Counted from the stretch's first letter, positions 1 through 12,030 are shown. The stretch: DNA of 64,000 nucleotides from Siphonodentalium dalli (GCA_032622095.1 CP136065.1:26111141-26175140); one strand, 5' to 3'. The notes: generated by a model not told the origin, from the letters alone. Made by a program: numbers and translations.

Positions 1-2338
1 TAAACAATACCGTGTACGATACTTGTTGCAATATAGGCATATCATTAGATTTATGGTGAATTGTAATGATCTTACAAATGTCCGATCATAGCTAGCCAAT
101 GTATTTAATAGTTTGTCCATTTGGTTGGCAAGTGGCCAGTCCTAATGTTGTAATGCCAGCGGAAGTTATCTATAACTTGTCGTAAATTGTAAAATCGTCT
201 ACTTGACAACATAATTATTGGCCTATAGGATAGCATGCCGTAACTGTGCTTTACCCTTTCATGACTGGAGCTTCCTGAAATTTTGCGAAAACCCTGTGCC
301 AATAAGAGAATGCATTGGCCTAACAATATTTACCTTGATCTTGTAAGCCAGTGCATTATCTTATATATGCGAGGCTCCCTATGTGAGACTCGCATACATA
401 TATAAGATAATGCACTGGCACCAGCGCAGCTCCCACCATTGAAGGGTTAAGAAAATCAGTATTATCATTCCGTATACGAATGGAGGTCACTGTTGAATTT
501 ATATGTAAACTGGCGGAGTCGAATAGAAATAGTAGATAGTTCTTGGCATGATGACCGTGCCCAGTTTGGAATTCCGATTCTAACCAAACATGTGAAGGTT
601 AAAAACAAAGTTTATACGCGAAGTCAGAAATTTCAATGCCGCATAATAGGAATGAAATGAGGTCATTTGGAGTCACACTCACGGTTTTGTTCTATTTAAC
701 AGATTAAAATCGATGTTCTGTTAGCGCACCACACAAGGCAACTATTCGTGGGAAGGAACAATCAATTGGGCATTTCTGTGTTACTTGTTGGAAGGAAAAT
801 ATATACAGAAAATATTGGTCGCCCAAGTGTTCCTCGGCATATCCATACCTTACTAATTGATGACTAGGGAAATTCAAAAGCTACTAGAATTGGAATTGAA
901 TCCCTTAGCAAAGTGTTGTGATCCTCAGTACTTAATGCTACGCACATGCAATTCACAAACTCACAACATCGTTTGGTTGCGTCTTTCCTATAGATGTGTC
1001 CCATTCACTATCAATTTGTGTTTGACCCCCTGATTACTGAATTTGTAGCTTCGTAAAGACTCGTGGAATATTAGTATTTCACGTATGTATCGACCTATAT
1101 AATTATATGTTGATCTTGATCCCAGCAGCCGGATGATCCCGGATCGTGATGTAGCAAAAGCGGAATCACAAAAAGTACAATTTGAGTTCTGATGTTCTGA
1201 CAGGGAAAAGTATAACATTGAACAAAGAGGGGATATATTTCTTTGTTAGTACTTGTTCGTCAATTATCTGCTTCACGGCAGGGGGTGGTCGCAGGTCGAA
1301 TCTGTTTTTGTGAGCTGATAGTGCAATACACATTGAATTAATTACCATGAAATTCCAAGTGTAAGCGACGCATAGCAAAATTGCTCACAGAGTCTCTTAA
1401 ATCGTTCAATTTCGAGTTGGGACCTTCACATGCAGTAAAATATATCATTAAGGAACAGGTATTAAATATGAAATATATTTCCTGCACTGCTTTTTCGATG
1501 TTATAAACCAGGTGTTTCACTGATGGAATATGATCAATACGTGCTTTGCTAATAGTAGAGATTCGTGGCATGATCTAGCGTGTATCCTTGTACCCACATT
1601 GTATCTCCTGTCTCAACTCACTGAATTCCCTGTGAGTATAATAAAATATTCGGAACCTGGAAAACACGCAAACGCTTAAAGAACGTTTGTTAAATTGCCA
1701 CAGCCCGGGGTTGTTGATAGGTCCATCAATCATTCAGGAACGCTTCTAATTTTTGCAACTTCGTCTCGGGTGATGTTAACGAAATTTGATTGATCACATT
1801 TGAAATTCTGTGAACGGTTCGTATTTTTTCTAAACAGTTTTCGAGGTAATTTTCGTGGTACAGCTAACGCGTAGCAAGATAGTCTATTTAGGACACTAAA
1901 TGGATAACCAGCCTCAGTCTACAATTAGGAAGATGCATGTACATGTAGCTGGAAGCCAAGCCAATGATACACACATGCTTATCAACAAACATGGTGCGTG
2001 AATTGTGGTATCTGTAAGATGTCCATGTTCCATTTCACAATCATATGCTCTATAATTGCCCAGCATTGTTATACTCTTAATCTATATAACAAGGACAGAG
2101 CAAGTAATCCGTTTGTGCTTGCTTGTCGGTCGGGTAAACAATGTGTATACAATTTCCAGTGTTTTTATATTTTATTTTCTCTTCCCTTCAGCGATAGCGA
2201 TGTAATGGTCTTCGTGTCATGGTTATATAAATAGCTTCATAGTTTCGCGGGGAAGAACGCATTTGGAAGTCAGTTAACATTTTTGTTTTGTTACCAACTT
2301 GCTGGTGCAATAATGATAAACGTAGATGGAATCTGATG
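1..2338. other. Intergenic DNA without recognisable gene
   Basis: AT-rich sequence with only short, unconvincing open frames on both strands (none above about 80 codons). I recognise no domain, splice-supported exon or RNA gene. The only structured part is the hairpin remnant at 297-419. It ends at the minisatellite stub that bounds the left arm of the large inverted duplication. Confidence 0.6.
297..419. repeat. Degenerate copy of the 69-bp palindrome module
   Basis: The segment 347-419 folds on itself. It opens with gccagtgcattatcttata and closes with its inverted counterpart. It is preceded at 297-319 by half of another copy ending in gcattggc. It is a diverged relative of the palindrome found eight times in full or nearly full form between 34.8 and 52.9 kb, and is probably the remnant of a MITE whose ends are no longer visible. 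Confidence 0.7.
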
Positions 2339-2340
2339 TC

Positions 2341-2487
2341 AAATCGTCCCATATGTATACTCCCGAGAGGCGACCCCAAACCGGTACAAATCGTCCCATT
2401 TGCTCCCGAGAGGCGATCGCAAACCGATACAACTGGTCCCATATATATACTCCCGAGAGGCGACCCCAAACCGGTACAAATCGTCCC
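2341..2487 (-). repeat. Minisatellite stub (array A), about 3.5 units
   Basis: Contains three to four copies of the unit reading gaggcgaccccaaaccggta on the + strand. This is the reverse complement of the large array at 12,031-14,471. Units are joined by TA-rich spacers of variable length (catatgtatac, catatatatac) or a shortened one. It directly abuts the outer end of the left arm of the inverted duplication, and the equivalent end of the right arm (21,842) has no such repeat. Confidence 0.9.
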
Positions 2488-3113
2488 GAATATAATTTAT
2501 TAGCAAGAACATCCATATATAAGGACAGGTTGCTGAGAATACATAATGAATAAACAATCAAAATAGAAATCATGACGAAAAGAAGTACTAAAGCATTCAA
2601 ATAATAATACAAATGATAATGATTATTCACGCCGCGGCAATCTACCACGGAATGCTTGTTTGATTACTTACAGTTGTGCTACGACTGTAAATACAATATC
2701 ACAGTTATTATCAGAGGCCACTGGTATCCAATAACCGTCAGCCAATTAGGTGTTAATGCAATAATCAGATCTCAATTCAAAGAACCTCCGGATCAGATTA
2801 CATACACCTGCACAAATTTCAGGACACTCGTTGGTCATAATCACTTTAAATTTCTCTAGTGGGCAAAGTTTATCAAAATGGTGGTGTACAGAACTAATCA
2901 TCGATAATAAATCATTTCTAAGGCCCGCATAAAACGAGCAGTCCATCTGGTGTGCATTCTTGAATTTCGCAAATCATCGTCTTCATCATATATAGAAACT
3001 GGGCAATTATTAAGAGACGACGAAAACAATGGATGTTGATACATTTGAGATGTAGAAAAATATTATTTTACTTTTGTGTCTCTGTCGGTACCAAGATCTG
3101 CTAGACTAATTAA

Positions 3114-3606
3114 AGGTACGGTTGGCCTTGGCGGTGGGTATCATGTGAAAATATCTCCACCCGTCAAAAACCGCTACAAACAGAAAGAACATCAAAATGT
3201 AGATAGACTTTGTCCGTGTACAAATAAGAAATATCGCATAAACAGTATGTTATTGTCATATGTTTGACCATTGTTATGTAAACAAAAGCATAAAAAGTTA
3301 CTTTTCTGGCGTTTGTTTATATTATGATGGTAAACATAAAGAGCGTTCTTTGTTGGTGAATTCCTGATATGGAACTAATAAAGAGCGTTTATGCAATTTG
3401 TGTGTGCCAGTAGCATTGTGCGGTCTACTGTAACACAATCAGACTCTTGCTTATAGGTAAAATATAGTAGGTCTTTGCGATAACATGCTGTTTACGCGAT
3501 GGTCATGGTATATATATGAACGAAACTGTATGCGTTTTAATGTTTTTCTGTTTACAGTGCTTGGAACAAATATGAATATTTTCGACAATTAATGCCTCAC
3601 GTGTCT
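3114..3606 (-). mobile_element. TTAA-flanked MITE, family C (left arm only)
   Basis: Both sides carry TTAA (3,110-3,113 and 3,607-3,610), and the right arm shows the uninterrupted site with one TTAA near 21,225. The start aggtacggttggccttggcg matches the inverted end of the copy at 45,186-45,704, which begins agatacgggcagcgtcggcg. Both copies contain a conserved inner block around aaagagcgttctttgttggt. No transposase is encoded. A TTAA target duplication is typical of piggyBac-type transposition, but these tips (AGRYACGG) lack the usual CCC start, so the superfamily is an inference. Confidence 0.85.
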
Positions 3607-4125
3607 TTAATAATTTCATACAACAATCCAATCACCAAATAGCTTCTTCGCTTGGCTCTATAAGGGGAGGCTTCATTTGTAACATAATGTTGAGTTAAAC
3701 GTTGAATTGCATACTATAACATCATACCCACATATATTATAATGAAGAATAAAGCAGTCACATATATGATAAGGGATATGGTGGCCAGCTTTAACTTTGT
3801 TATGAACCCATGACCCAGAACTCATGTTAGCCAAATTTTTCATTGATCAACAGGCATGACACGAAAGTCTTCAAATATAGAACATTATTTAAGGGTACTT
3901 GCCGTTCTAAATGACAATAATCATACATTTCACTAAACAAGAATAATAGGCCCCCTCTCATGATCTGAGATAAGATATCATGGATCTATGAACTACATTT
4001 TTGAATAAAATCTATTTGACAGAAGTTTTTGGTACTTGAACACTTAAATTTTAAATGTTTGTCATGCCATACAAGTAAAGTAAATGATATTATAATTTCC
4101 AAAGAGTTGATGATTCTTAAATATT

Positions 4126-4747
4126 GACGACACATATGTATATCTACCAATAGGTGACACGGAACGTGTAGCAACCATACTCAATAGTGATCTAAACACA
4201 AATATGGAATGGTCAAAACAATGGTTAGTAACTTTTAATCCCTCCAAAACAGAAAACCTGATGCCATCGAAACTGAAGTAAGTTCTACACACGCATCTAC
4301 ACTCATGTCGAACTATCTCATAGAAGAGTTGAGCTCCCTCAAACACTTAGAGCTGACCTTCTACAAAAGAGGCGAATCGTGTTCACATATTGGGGATGTA
4401 ACCTCTAAAGCGCTGCGACTTGGCATGCTGAGAACACACAAATATCGGTTACATAGAAAAACCATAGAGCGAATATATTTTACATTTATTAGATCTACCC
4501 TGGAATATGCTAACACTGTATCGTTTAACTGTACTGCATGCCAACAAATCAAATAGAGAAAATACAATGTGACGCCGCTAGCCATCTGTGTAGGATTCGA
4601 TAAACTTCTCTACAAGGCCCAGTGGAAGACCATTGACAGCTATATATCATGGTTTCGCTAACCTCTCTGAGCGAGCTCTCATGGTTTCGATACCTCTCTC
4701 ACGTTATCGATGCTGTCCAGGTACCAGGATTCACAAGATTCTTGTAA
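4126..4747 (+). pseudogene. LINE reverse-transcriptase relic (left copy)
   Basis: Starts at the Asp-Asp of the RT catalytic box (DDTYVYLPIGDTERV) and runs through MEWSKQWLVTFNPSKTE, the conserved segment after the palm of non-LTR reverse transcriptases. It ends with a stop at about 4,259. After a frame change, 4,305-4,556 encodes the following region (HLELTFYKRGESCSHIGDVT, then IERIYFTFIRSTLEYANTVS). A further fragment ends GFTRFL at 4,747. Upstream RT motifs, endonuclease and ORF1 are absent. Frame breaks and stops show it is dead. The same relic is in the right arm on the opposite strand, so it predates the inverted duplication. Confidence 0.8.
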
Positions 4748-5159
4748 ATTGGAGAAAATACATGTTCAATAATAATTTTATCGCCGACAACATAGACTGA
4801 TCACAGAATACCAGAATCGTGTTTTAACCCGTCCATAAATAATGAGTTTCCCAAATAATTGTCAGATTTGCGTGGGACTATTTTGTCTACTTATACCGTA
4901 GTAGTATATCTTCCATTGCATTGACATGTGGATGACACGTCCCACAGAGAGGCACCACATTGTTTTATATGATACATGTTTCATGGCTTCGCACATTAAC
5001 TCGGTGATATTGTTAGATTAATTTAATAGCAGACGAAAAAGTAATTGGTATTTTGACGGAGACGTTATCAGTAAGAGACACCGCTGGGAGAGACTGCCTT
5101 GCCAGTAGACGAAAACAGGCGACACTTATCCAATTATATCGTATGATAAGTTAAAAAGC

Positions 5160-5376
5160 ACCTCAGTATCGGACACTCTTAGTACCGCCACCCATCAAAT
5201 ATACTTCACAAAGCACCGCAGTATATGACACTCTCAGTCCCACCACCCATCAAATCTACTTCACAAAGCACCTCAGTATCGGACACTCTTAGTACCACCA
5301 CCCATCAAATCTACTTCACAAAGCACCACAGTATATGACACTCTTAGTCCCACCACCCATCAAATCTACTTCACAA
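5160..5376. repeat. 55-bp tandem repeat, about four copies
   Basis: Direct copies of a unit containing gacactcttagtaccaccac and catcaaatctacttcacaaa, with small variants (cctcagtatcgg versus cgcagtatatga). The mirror locus in the right arm (19,540-19,708) has about one unit fewer, so copy number changed after the arms separated. Confidence 0.85.
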
Positions 5377-6146
5377 TACGACACGAGATACCCACGTCCA
5401 GAAGTTGTGCTCTTTGATTCAGAAATTCATAAAAAAATGTAATTTTTACCGTCAACCACAGCATTATGGTTTTTTTTACGGAACCAACAGCCAGACAAAA
5501 AGAGGTTCAAATTGTAGAAAACTTTAACATAAATCAGGGGATGTGAGATATTACATACACGCTTAAGAACTGGGTATACCAACCTACATTATGATCCATT
5601 CCATCTGACGCTCAATATGGACGTAAAACGTGTTTTTTTAAAACAGTCCATAAATTGTTTTCACTGTGGCCCGCTCCATTCAACAAAAGAACGGATATAT
5701 TTCAGAATCATATCTGTCCAACATGAACATATGTGAATATTAACGTCCAAAATGAACCTATTTACATTAGGATGTGTTGTCTGCGAACACAGGTGCCATT
5801 TGATTTGAGTAGCCGGAGCTGCAAGTACCACGTATTGGCAAAGTAAACTGTATCTGAGTATCTATGTGACTAGGCCTATACAAGCAGTGAATTTCAATTA
5901 AACATAGATACCGTTTGCTTGAATTGCCACTTTCGTGAATGCATGCATGTCGTTTCAAGAGCAATTATTTTGACGAAAGGTAGTGTAAATCATGCAATGA
6001 GTTTCCTAACAGTGTGAAAATCCGTGCGCAGCTTTCAGTTGCATTTCTTGTTTTAAATCTACATTAACCGTTTGTGTTTGTCTTCGATAGTAACTAATTT
6101 GTTGACTGGTGACTCGGGAGCAAAGTGTTCATACAGATAAATCAGC

Positions 6147-6408
6147 ATGTACTCAGGGTTCGCGCTGCCAAATTTGCCAATGGCAAAAATAATTTACTTT
6201 TGGCAAAATATATTTTCATTTGGCAAAGGCTTTGGCAAGTCACTTTTTAATTCACCAAGAAAGATGAAAAATACTGGTCAATCAATACCATTCATTTCAG
6301 GAAACTGTCACAATATAATTATATTACTGGTGTTTTATAAGGTCTAGTAAAAGTTAACACCTTTATGAAGATGCAATTAATCTGATAGCATTAGTATTGA
6401 TGGGTGAG
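6147..6408. mobile_element. TTTGGCAA-rich nonautonomous element, distal part
   Basis: Begins near tcagggttcgcgctgccaaa and is packed with ttgcca/tggcaa motifs. The same end occurs in reverse at 26,036-26,050 and 26,590-26,604 (ggcagcgcgaaccctg). The element is split by the LINE at 6,409-8,359 and resumes at 8,360. The right arm lacks about 240 bp of this part, which joins gcatgta directly to ttagtattgatg. Confidence 0.7.
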
Positions 6409-8359
6409 AGATATCTTTATTACCTCCAAGTATAGGAGAGATCGATACACATGACATATAAATACAGTTCGATTAAAGTGGGCTCCCCTGACCAATGTGG
6501 TGGGCCGTTATGTACAAGTATGGAGAGGTGTTGGAAACCACGAGAGTGAAGCATATATGCATTTGAATGTTCACAACAGCTTTTGTTGCAGGAAAATCTG
6601 ATTTGTCCAACAGATATGACAGTTAGTCGTTACAACATGCGTGGGTGTTGAGAAGATAATTACAATGGACGAGGCACGGGTTGCTGTACGCCATTCCTTA
6701 TCATTGTGCTGAGAACGTACAGGAACTTCGCAGAATATAGTACTAGTTCCTTGAGGCAGTGAGATATGTGTTCTGTTAGGGTTTCCAGTGAACTTCCGAG
6801 GAGGGTTGCTACCAGGTCATCTCTGGCTAACGACGCAAGGTCAAAATATTCGGGTATGCCGAAACGAGAGATAATCCCTTCCCAAAAAGAGTTTCTAATA
6901 ATGAGTGCGGCTGGAGAAGAGCATACGAACATGGCGTGGCCGATTTCGTTCGAGTACACTTCGCTGCAGAGATGACACACTAAATTGTTGGCATAGGTAG
7001 TCCTGTTGAGAAGCAGTACTAAGTTTTTGAGATATTTCAACATGTGAGCGTTTCCATGGAGAAGTTTACAGACTGCCCAGTTTGATAGGGGATTAGGGTG
7101 AACTTTCCACAGAATTCACAAGGATGGATCGGACGAAACTTTGGTCTGCCACGAGGAAATGAACGTTCCCCTGACAGCTGCCTTCACAAGAGTTATCCAC
7201 GTTGACAGTTTTGGGAATACCCCAATGTCCAGGTAGTCGTTCAAATAGTTCAAAAGATCGTATTTGGCTAATATGGAGAACATTTCCGGTACAAAACCAC
7301 TGGAGCGACTGTATAGTCTGTATAGGTGTGCTTTCAGGACAAACAGTCGTAATGGTAATTGATGGCCGAACGGTAGATGGATAAGACGTCCCATAAAGCA
7401 AAGTTTTTTGATATGCAGTTGATATTCAATTGGTAGAAATCCAAGAAGACCTAGCGATAGCCTAGTTGACGCTCGTTTTGGGAGGGATTGTGCGTATTTG
7501 AGACATGTTCTGGCGGCTTTGTTCATAATGGTGATGGCGGAACTTTGATAAAAAGGAACCACCTCGACACCGTAGGGAGCTCTCGGTAGAACAACAGTTT
7601 TGAGGACATTTGTCATGGTGATGGGTGTAGTGGATTTCATAAGTTTGTTACCCATGATATTGAAAAAGTTGTTCCTCATTTTTGTCGACACAGAAGAGGC
7701 GGAATTGACCTGCTTCGCAAACTTGTCCTGAATTAAACCAAGATGGGCACATTCTGTAACTTCCTGAATAGTTTGATTGCCCAACCTCCATATCCTTCCC
7801 GAGCGGTCATATGAGTTTTTATTCTCGTTGTATACAACAATTTTTCTCTTCGTGGAGGAGAATTCGAATCGCCACGGCCTGCTATATTTCACATATATGT
7901 TCAACAAGGATTCTAGACCGGATTTCGATAGCGACAGAAGAGCGATGTCGTCGGCAGTAGTAGGAGCTCCACATGGGATATTGCAGATTCATAGTCCGTA
8001 TGGAGAAGTTGCTAGTTCGTTAAGTAGGTCGTCTATGAAGACGAGATAGCAGAGAGGTGACAGAACGCCACCTTGTCGAGTAGATTGCAGTATTTTGAAA
8101 CTTTGCGACATGCGGCCGTCATATAGTACTTTGCTAGTCACATCCGAATGGATGTTCTCCAACAAACTGACAAAGTGTGGCGAAAATCCGAGCTGAATGA
8201 ATTTGTACAGGAGGCCAGTGTGCCATACTTTATCAAAGGCTTTCTTGGAGTCAAGGAAGGCAACATATAAATTGGAGTTATTGTCTTTGGCATATGATAC
8301 AGATTCCGTGAGAATGAATGACGTCATCGAACAGCTGATACCTTTCTGAAAACCCATTT
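6409..8359 (-). pseudogene. 5'-truncated LINE (RT + C-terminal zinc knuckle), left arm only
   Basis: Minus-strand non-LTR retrotransposon. From 8,357 down to the TAA at 6,660-6,662 one frame of 566 codons is broken only by two TGA codons (7,989-7,991 and 7,116-7,118). In order it shows the RT segment GFQKGISCSMTSF, the catalytic FLDSKKAFDKVWH, RQGGVLSPL, then GAPTTADDIALLS (an ADD box with Thr in place of the usual aromatic residue), an RT thumb-like region, and CHLCSEVYSNEIGHAMFVC, a C-x2-C-x9-H-x4-C knuckle typical of LINE C termini. About 250 bp of 3' UTR follow, ending near aataaagatatct. Endonuclease and ORF1 are missing, as expected for incomplete target-primed reverse transcription. 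It is absent from the right arm, where the site is nearly intact (about 25 bp replaced). Confidence 0.9.
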
Positions 8360-8580
8360 GTTGTGTTTACATAGCTAATCCTCTTGTAATGTGCCCTTCT
8401 GATGAAGCAACTCTTCTACAGTGTTATCGTTCTGTGATTGGTTTATTGTTGTATGATAAACCACAAAATAAGACTCAATGGTGCAGAAAATTATACTATC
8501 ATGGATAGCATTTGGCAAAAAAAAATTCATTTGCCAAATTATTTGGCAAAAGTAAACTTTGGTCCAGCGCGGGCCCTGCA
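8360..8580. mobile_element. TTTGGCAA-rich element, proximal part
   Basis: Continues the element interrupted by the LINE: aggattagctatgtaaac in reverse, a block around ggtttattgttgtatgataa, then clustered ttgccaaa/tttggcaa motifs ending near agcgcgggccctgcacg. Homologous blocks are at 16,922-17,206 (right arm) and in both units of the tandem duplication at 25.6-26.7 kb, as well as a scrap at 25,080-25,165. Confidence 0.7.
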
Positions 8581-9149
8581 CGTACTGTTCTTTTCGCTTC
8601 ATCGTTTCCTCGACATCTTTCGGATTGTGAAATTGAAATAAGAGTTAGTGATGAAATATCGAAGACAGTGAGATGATTATATTTGATTGATGATAACGTT
8701 TTGCATTTCATGGAGACTCTGTTTTGATCATGTCGTAAGATGAGTCCAATGAGATCAGTACAGTCCAGAGTTAAGATTTGCTGCGTGTTACTTTCAGAGT
8801 TTGAAAACGTGGCGCCTTCGTCTTTTACCACTGAAAGTAAGAAACATTCTTCAGCATCTAACCATTAAAATATCCATTGCATGGGCTCACAGGTTCGAAC
8901 TAATTATCTCCTGGTAAACAAAACAAATATTGATTCTCAAAATGATCTGGGTTTGGCAGTCCCTGGTCGGACTGTCTCGGGTTGTATGGGTCCATTCCAA
9001 TCGGTGCGCATACAACTATACGTTCAGTTCATATACCTATACAAGTGCCACCATCTGTTCGTGCCACATATAACACTGCATTCATATTGAACGCACATAT
9101 GAAGTGGGTCCAAGTATGCAGCAAGAGGCTGATTCGCTTCACTGTCAGG

Positions 9150-9800
9150 AGGCCTTAAGTGGCTCGGACGATTCAGTTTGATTACCGATCGAGTGTGATC
9201 ACCCAGCGTCTCTTACCAGCTTCGCTGCGTCATATGCACTTGTGCAGTATTATATTATTCCGTGACAAATTAATTAGGAATGATTTTCCATTTCCTTTTC
9301 AATTCGCGCAAAATTTTACTCGATACAGCCATCGTTGTTCAAACACTCGTCTCACGTCGACCTCCGTCAATTACATAGTTCACCACTTACAAGACGCGGG
9401 CGACAATGTGACGATCGATGCGGGCAGATGATAGTCGGGGCCCAAATTGCATTTGGAGAAACAAAATAGTGCGCGATCAATGCGCGCGGATCGATTTCCG
9501 GTACGGCGGATCGCGCCTGTCGCCATTAGGTGCCGTAACCACATTTCGGTGAGATATTAGTTAAGCCAATTCCGTCGCCGTTCAGCAGTAAATTGCCGTA
9601 GACAACATGATAATATTTTAGTCGTTGCGAATCAAATTTTCCCCTTGAGCTAACCTCGTTCTGGAAGTTCCATTGAGTTATTCGCTCTGGTAGCTCTAAT
9701 CTTCTCGGCCGCGCGAGGATTATCCGTAGGCGTGCGCAGTCATTTACACTCTAGTGATCAATTCCTACTGATTGCTGCGCCCAAAATACGTCAATAATTC
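9150..9800. other. CpG-rich block in left arm
   Basis: Unlike its AT-rich surroundings this stretch has many CpGs (gatcaatgcgcgcggatcga, gtacggcggatcgcgcctgt, ggccgcgcgaggattatccg) and the homeodomain-type core taattagg near 9,270. No convincing reading frame is present. The mirror block at 15,700-16,350 is nearly identical. It could be a promoter or enhancer copied with the arm, or a first exon I cannot recognise. Function is unproven. Confidence 0.35.
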
Positions 9801-10078
9801 CGGGGAAAATCAACACACCAGGGGGAAATCATCGTTAACCAATTGTTAGTATTATTATTAAATTGACAAACCCTCGGTAGATCAGTTGATATGTGAACAC
9901 AATTGAAGAACATATGAGCTGTCCAGTTGATGATCGAGGTTCAGAAAAATATAGCATCCATATGCGACGTATTGTTCTCAGCTTAGAATATTTTGAATTT
10001 CAAATTCATATTCCCAAAATGCGACATGAGCCACCCACTGCTATGTGCGCGCCACGACAATTTGAACATAATTATGGA

Positions 10079-11555
10079 GCGGATTCGTCATCTCCGGTTG
10101 AAACCTGGTTTACGGAAAACTCTAGGTTTAAACCCGATACCTCATGTATAAGTGGCGCATTCATCACCTCTGGTTAAAACCTGGTTCAAATAGGCCCATG
10201 GTTTAGCAGTAGCGTCCCTATATCTTCGAGCTACAGTAATGCCCTAAATAATCGACTCCTTAACCACAGCAGAATTATGGGTAATTTTTCAGGATTTAGT
10301 CGGAAATATGGCTTGTTGCCATTCATAGGAAAGCTCTCACTGAGAGCTTTCCGATGAATGGCAACAAGCCATATTTCCAACTAAATCCTGAAAAATTACC
10401 CATAATTCTGCTGTGGTTAAGGAGTCGATTATTTAGGGGATTACTTAAATAATCGGACTTTCCATATGCAGCTGCGCGTTCTATCGACAGGGCAAATCGG
10501 TAATTACGAGAGAAATTAATTTGATTGGAAATTTATAGGAGAGAAGCGCTAACACGTGCAAAGTGTGTGGGGATACATATTTTGTCAATGGGACAATATT
10601 TAGCGTTTTATAACATTAAACCGTAACAGCTAATATTGGTGATGAAGTAGGTCTCAGTTGGCAAGTAGACTAAAGGTCGTATTGCAATGTATCTGGGGTG
10701 TATTTAATCCAATTAGTAAATTTATGGTCTGAATTTAGAGGCTTTCTGGTGTGATAATTTGAACGATTAGTTATTTTAACGGAATTCTGGGGTGGTGAAT
10801 TCATGAAACCAATATATTTTATATTATATAATTATATGTTTATATAATAATACGATCTTGATGCCGTTACCATTTCTGACTATAGTTTTCTTGTTTCAAT
10901 TGGTGGAGCTGTAAATAATCTAGATTATCGGCGTGTCTATGTGAGCGTGGCGGCTTGACGATCATGTAACAATTGATTAAACGGACATGGCTCATTCGAA
11001 CCTCCAAATACTTTTCTACGTAATTTGGAGCGATGGATACGATAGGTCGATAAATAAACGAACTATTGATGCCGGCTTCATATGCTATGCAAATCACTTG
11101 CCAAAGTCTCAGCCGTTTTCAACTTTAGCCAGAAGTCAGAGAAACGCTCTTTATTGCTACCATATCAGGAATATTCTACCACGGAACGCTCTTTTCTGTT
11201 CCTTGTCGTGCAAATGGCTGTTTTGTGTTTGGGACCCAAACATCGTATTTGTATTTTGCATTACTTCAATGCCTGTTTGTTTGGTTACATAATGTTCGCA
11301 GAAAGGTAGATCGGGTATTTATTGACCTATTTCGATACTGAGAAAATTTCAAAAGCGAATAATATTATGTTTATTTTGGAGAGCAAACCGCCATGTGGCT
11401 TTAATTCTCGCACGATATGTGTTATAAGCGTGTACTTGTTCGCGTTAATTAAGGGCGTGCCAATAACCATTCTACCGACCTGCTTTTGGACCGTCAATGT
11501 AGGTTTAAACCTGGTTTAAAATTTGAGGTTTAATCAGGACATGACGAATCCGGGC
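10079..11555 (+). mobile_element. TIR element spanning the inner breakpoint (complete copy)
   Basis: Left end gcggattcgtcatctccggt and right end atgacgaatccgggc are inverted, with ggtttaaacctgg-type sequence just inside both. A second full-length relative lies at 46,877-48,713 (ends gattcgtcatctcaggttta and gagatgacgaatccgg). A partial relative lies at 61,224-61,665. No transposase frame is visible. The right arm holds only the portion equivalent to 10,079-11,032 and is cut at cgctccaaa, where the minisatellite begins. The junction at 11,032 is therefore internal to this element and is a true rearrangement point. Confidence 0.85.
10243..10438. repeat. Near-perfect 196-bp palindrome (fold-back element)
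   Basis: Arms of about 97 nt (10,243-10,339 and 10,341-10,438) pair around ggaaagctctcactgagagc, with only one or two mismatches seen (cataggaa/ccgatg, tcgg/ccaa). It interrupts the TIR element. The relative at 46.88 kb reads straight through the equivalent place (gagaaaaataatcgtacttt) with no palindrome. It is therefore a fold-back MITE inserted before the inverted duplication, since both arms have it. Confidence 0.9.
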
Positions 11556-12030
11556 ATGACCTTCCCAGCAATTCTTTGTAATCTTGACCGATGACAGGGC
11601 CATACGTCATCTGAGAAGCAAGCAGCAGCGACGGTGCGTTTCCACACAATCAGCCTATCATGCAGAGCTCTGTAGTTACACAAGTTTTTCTGTGTTTTGT
11701 TATGTGACTTTAAAAAACAAAACAACCAGTCCCTTGTTTTCTTGTAAAACATCAACATGCAGTATTAGACCTCAACTGAGAGTCGATCAAGTATCCAATA
11801 GAAAGACAGAACAATCTTTGAGATTCTTTTCGGAACTATTATAAAGGAACTAGGTTCGAATAATGAATGGTTCCTTTTGGATATATGTCAACAATATGGA
11901 ACAATGAGGTCAAAAACTTATGGCCGACAGCACTGATGTATTTCGACAACTATACCGACAACTAGATATTTCAAGATTAAAAAATACCAAAAAGTACTGA
12001 TAAGTGGGTTTTCCATTTGCGATTCTAGGG
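11556..12030. other. Spacer DNA before the large minisatellite
   Basis: Unique-looking AT-rich sequence between the TIR element and the minisatellite. It has only short open frames and no recognised feature. It is not duplicated in the right arm. Confidence 0.5.

Larger units (their letters stand above)
2488..11032 (+). repeat. Left arm of giant inverted duplication
   Basis: Reading inward from 2,488 matches the reverse complement of 21,842 back to 14,472. Matching landmarks are the LINE relic (4,126/20,712), the 55-bp tandem repeat (5,160/19,708), the CpG-rich block (9,159/16,345), the 197-bp palindrome (10,243/15,262) and the terminal cgctccaaattac (11,032/14,472). Stretches I compared differ by roughly one base per hundred or fewer. 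Left-only insertions are 3,114-3,606 and 6,409-8,359. A segment near 6,148-6,388 is missing on the right. The inner end falls inside a TIR element that continues intact to 11,555 on this side only. Confidence 0.95.
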
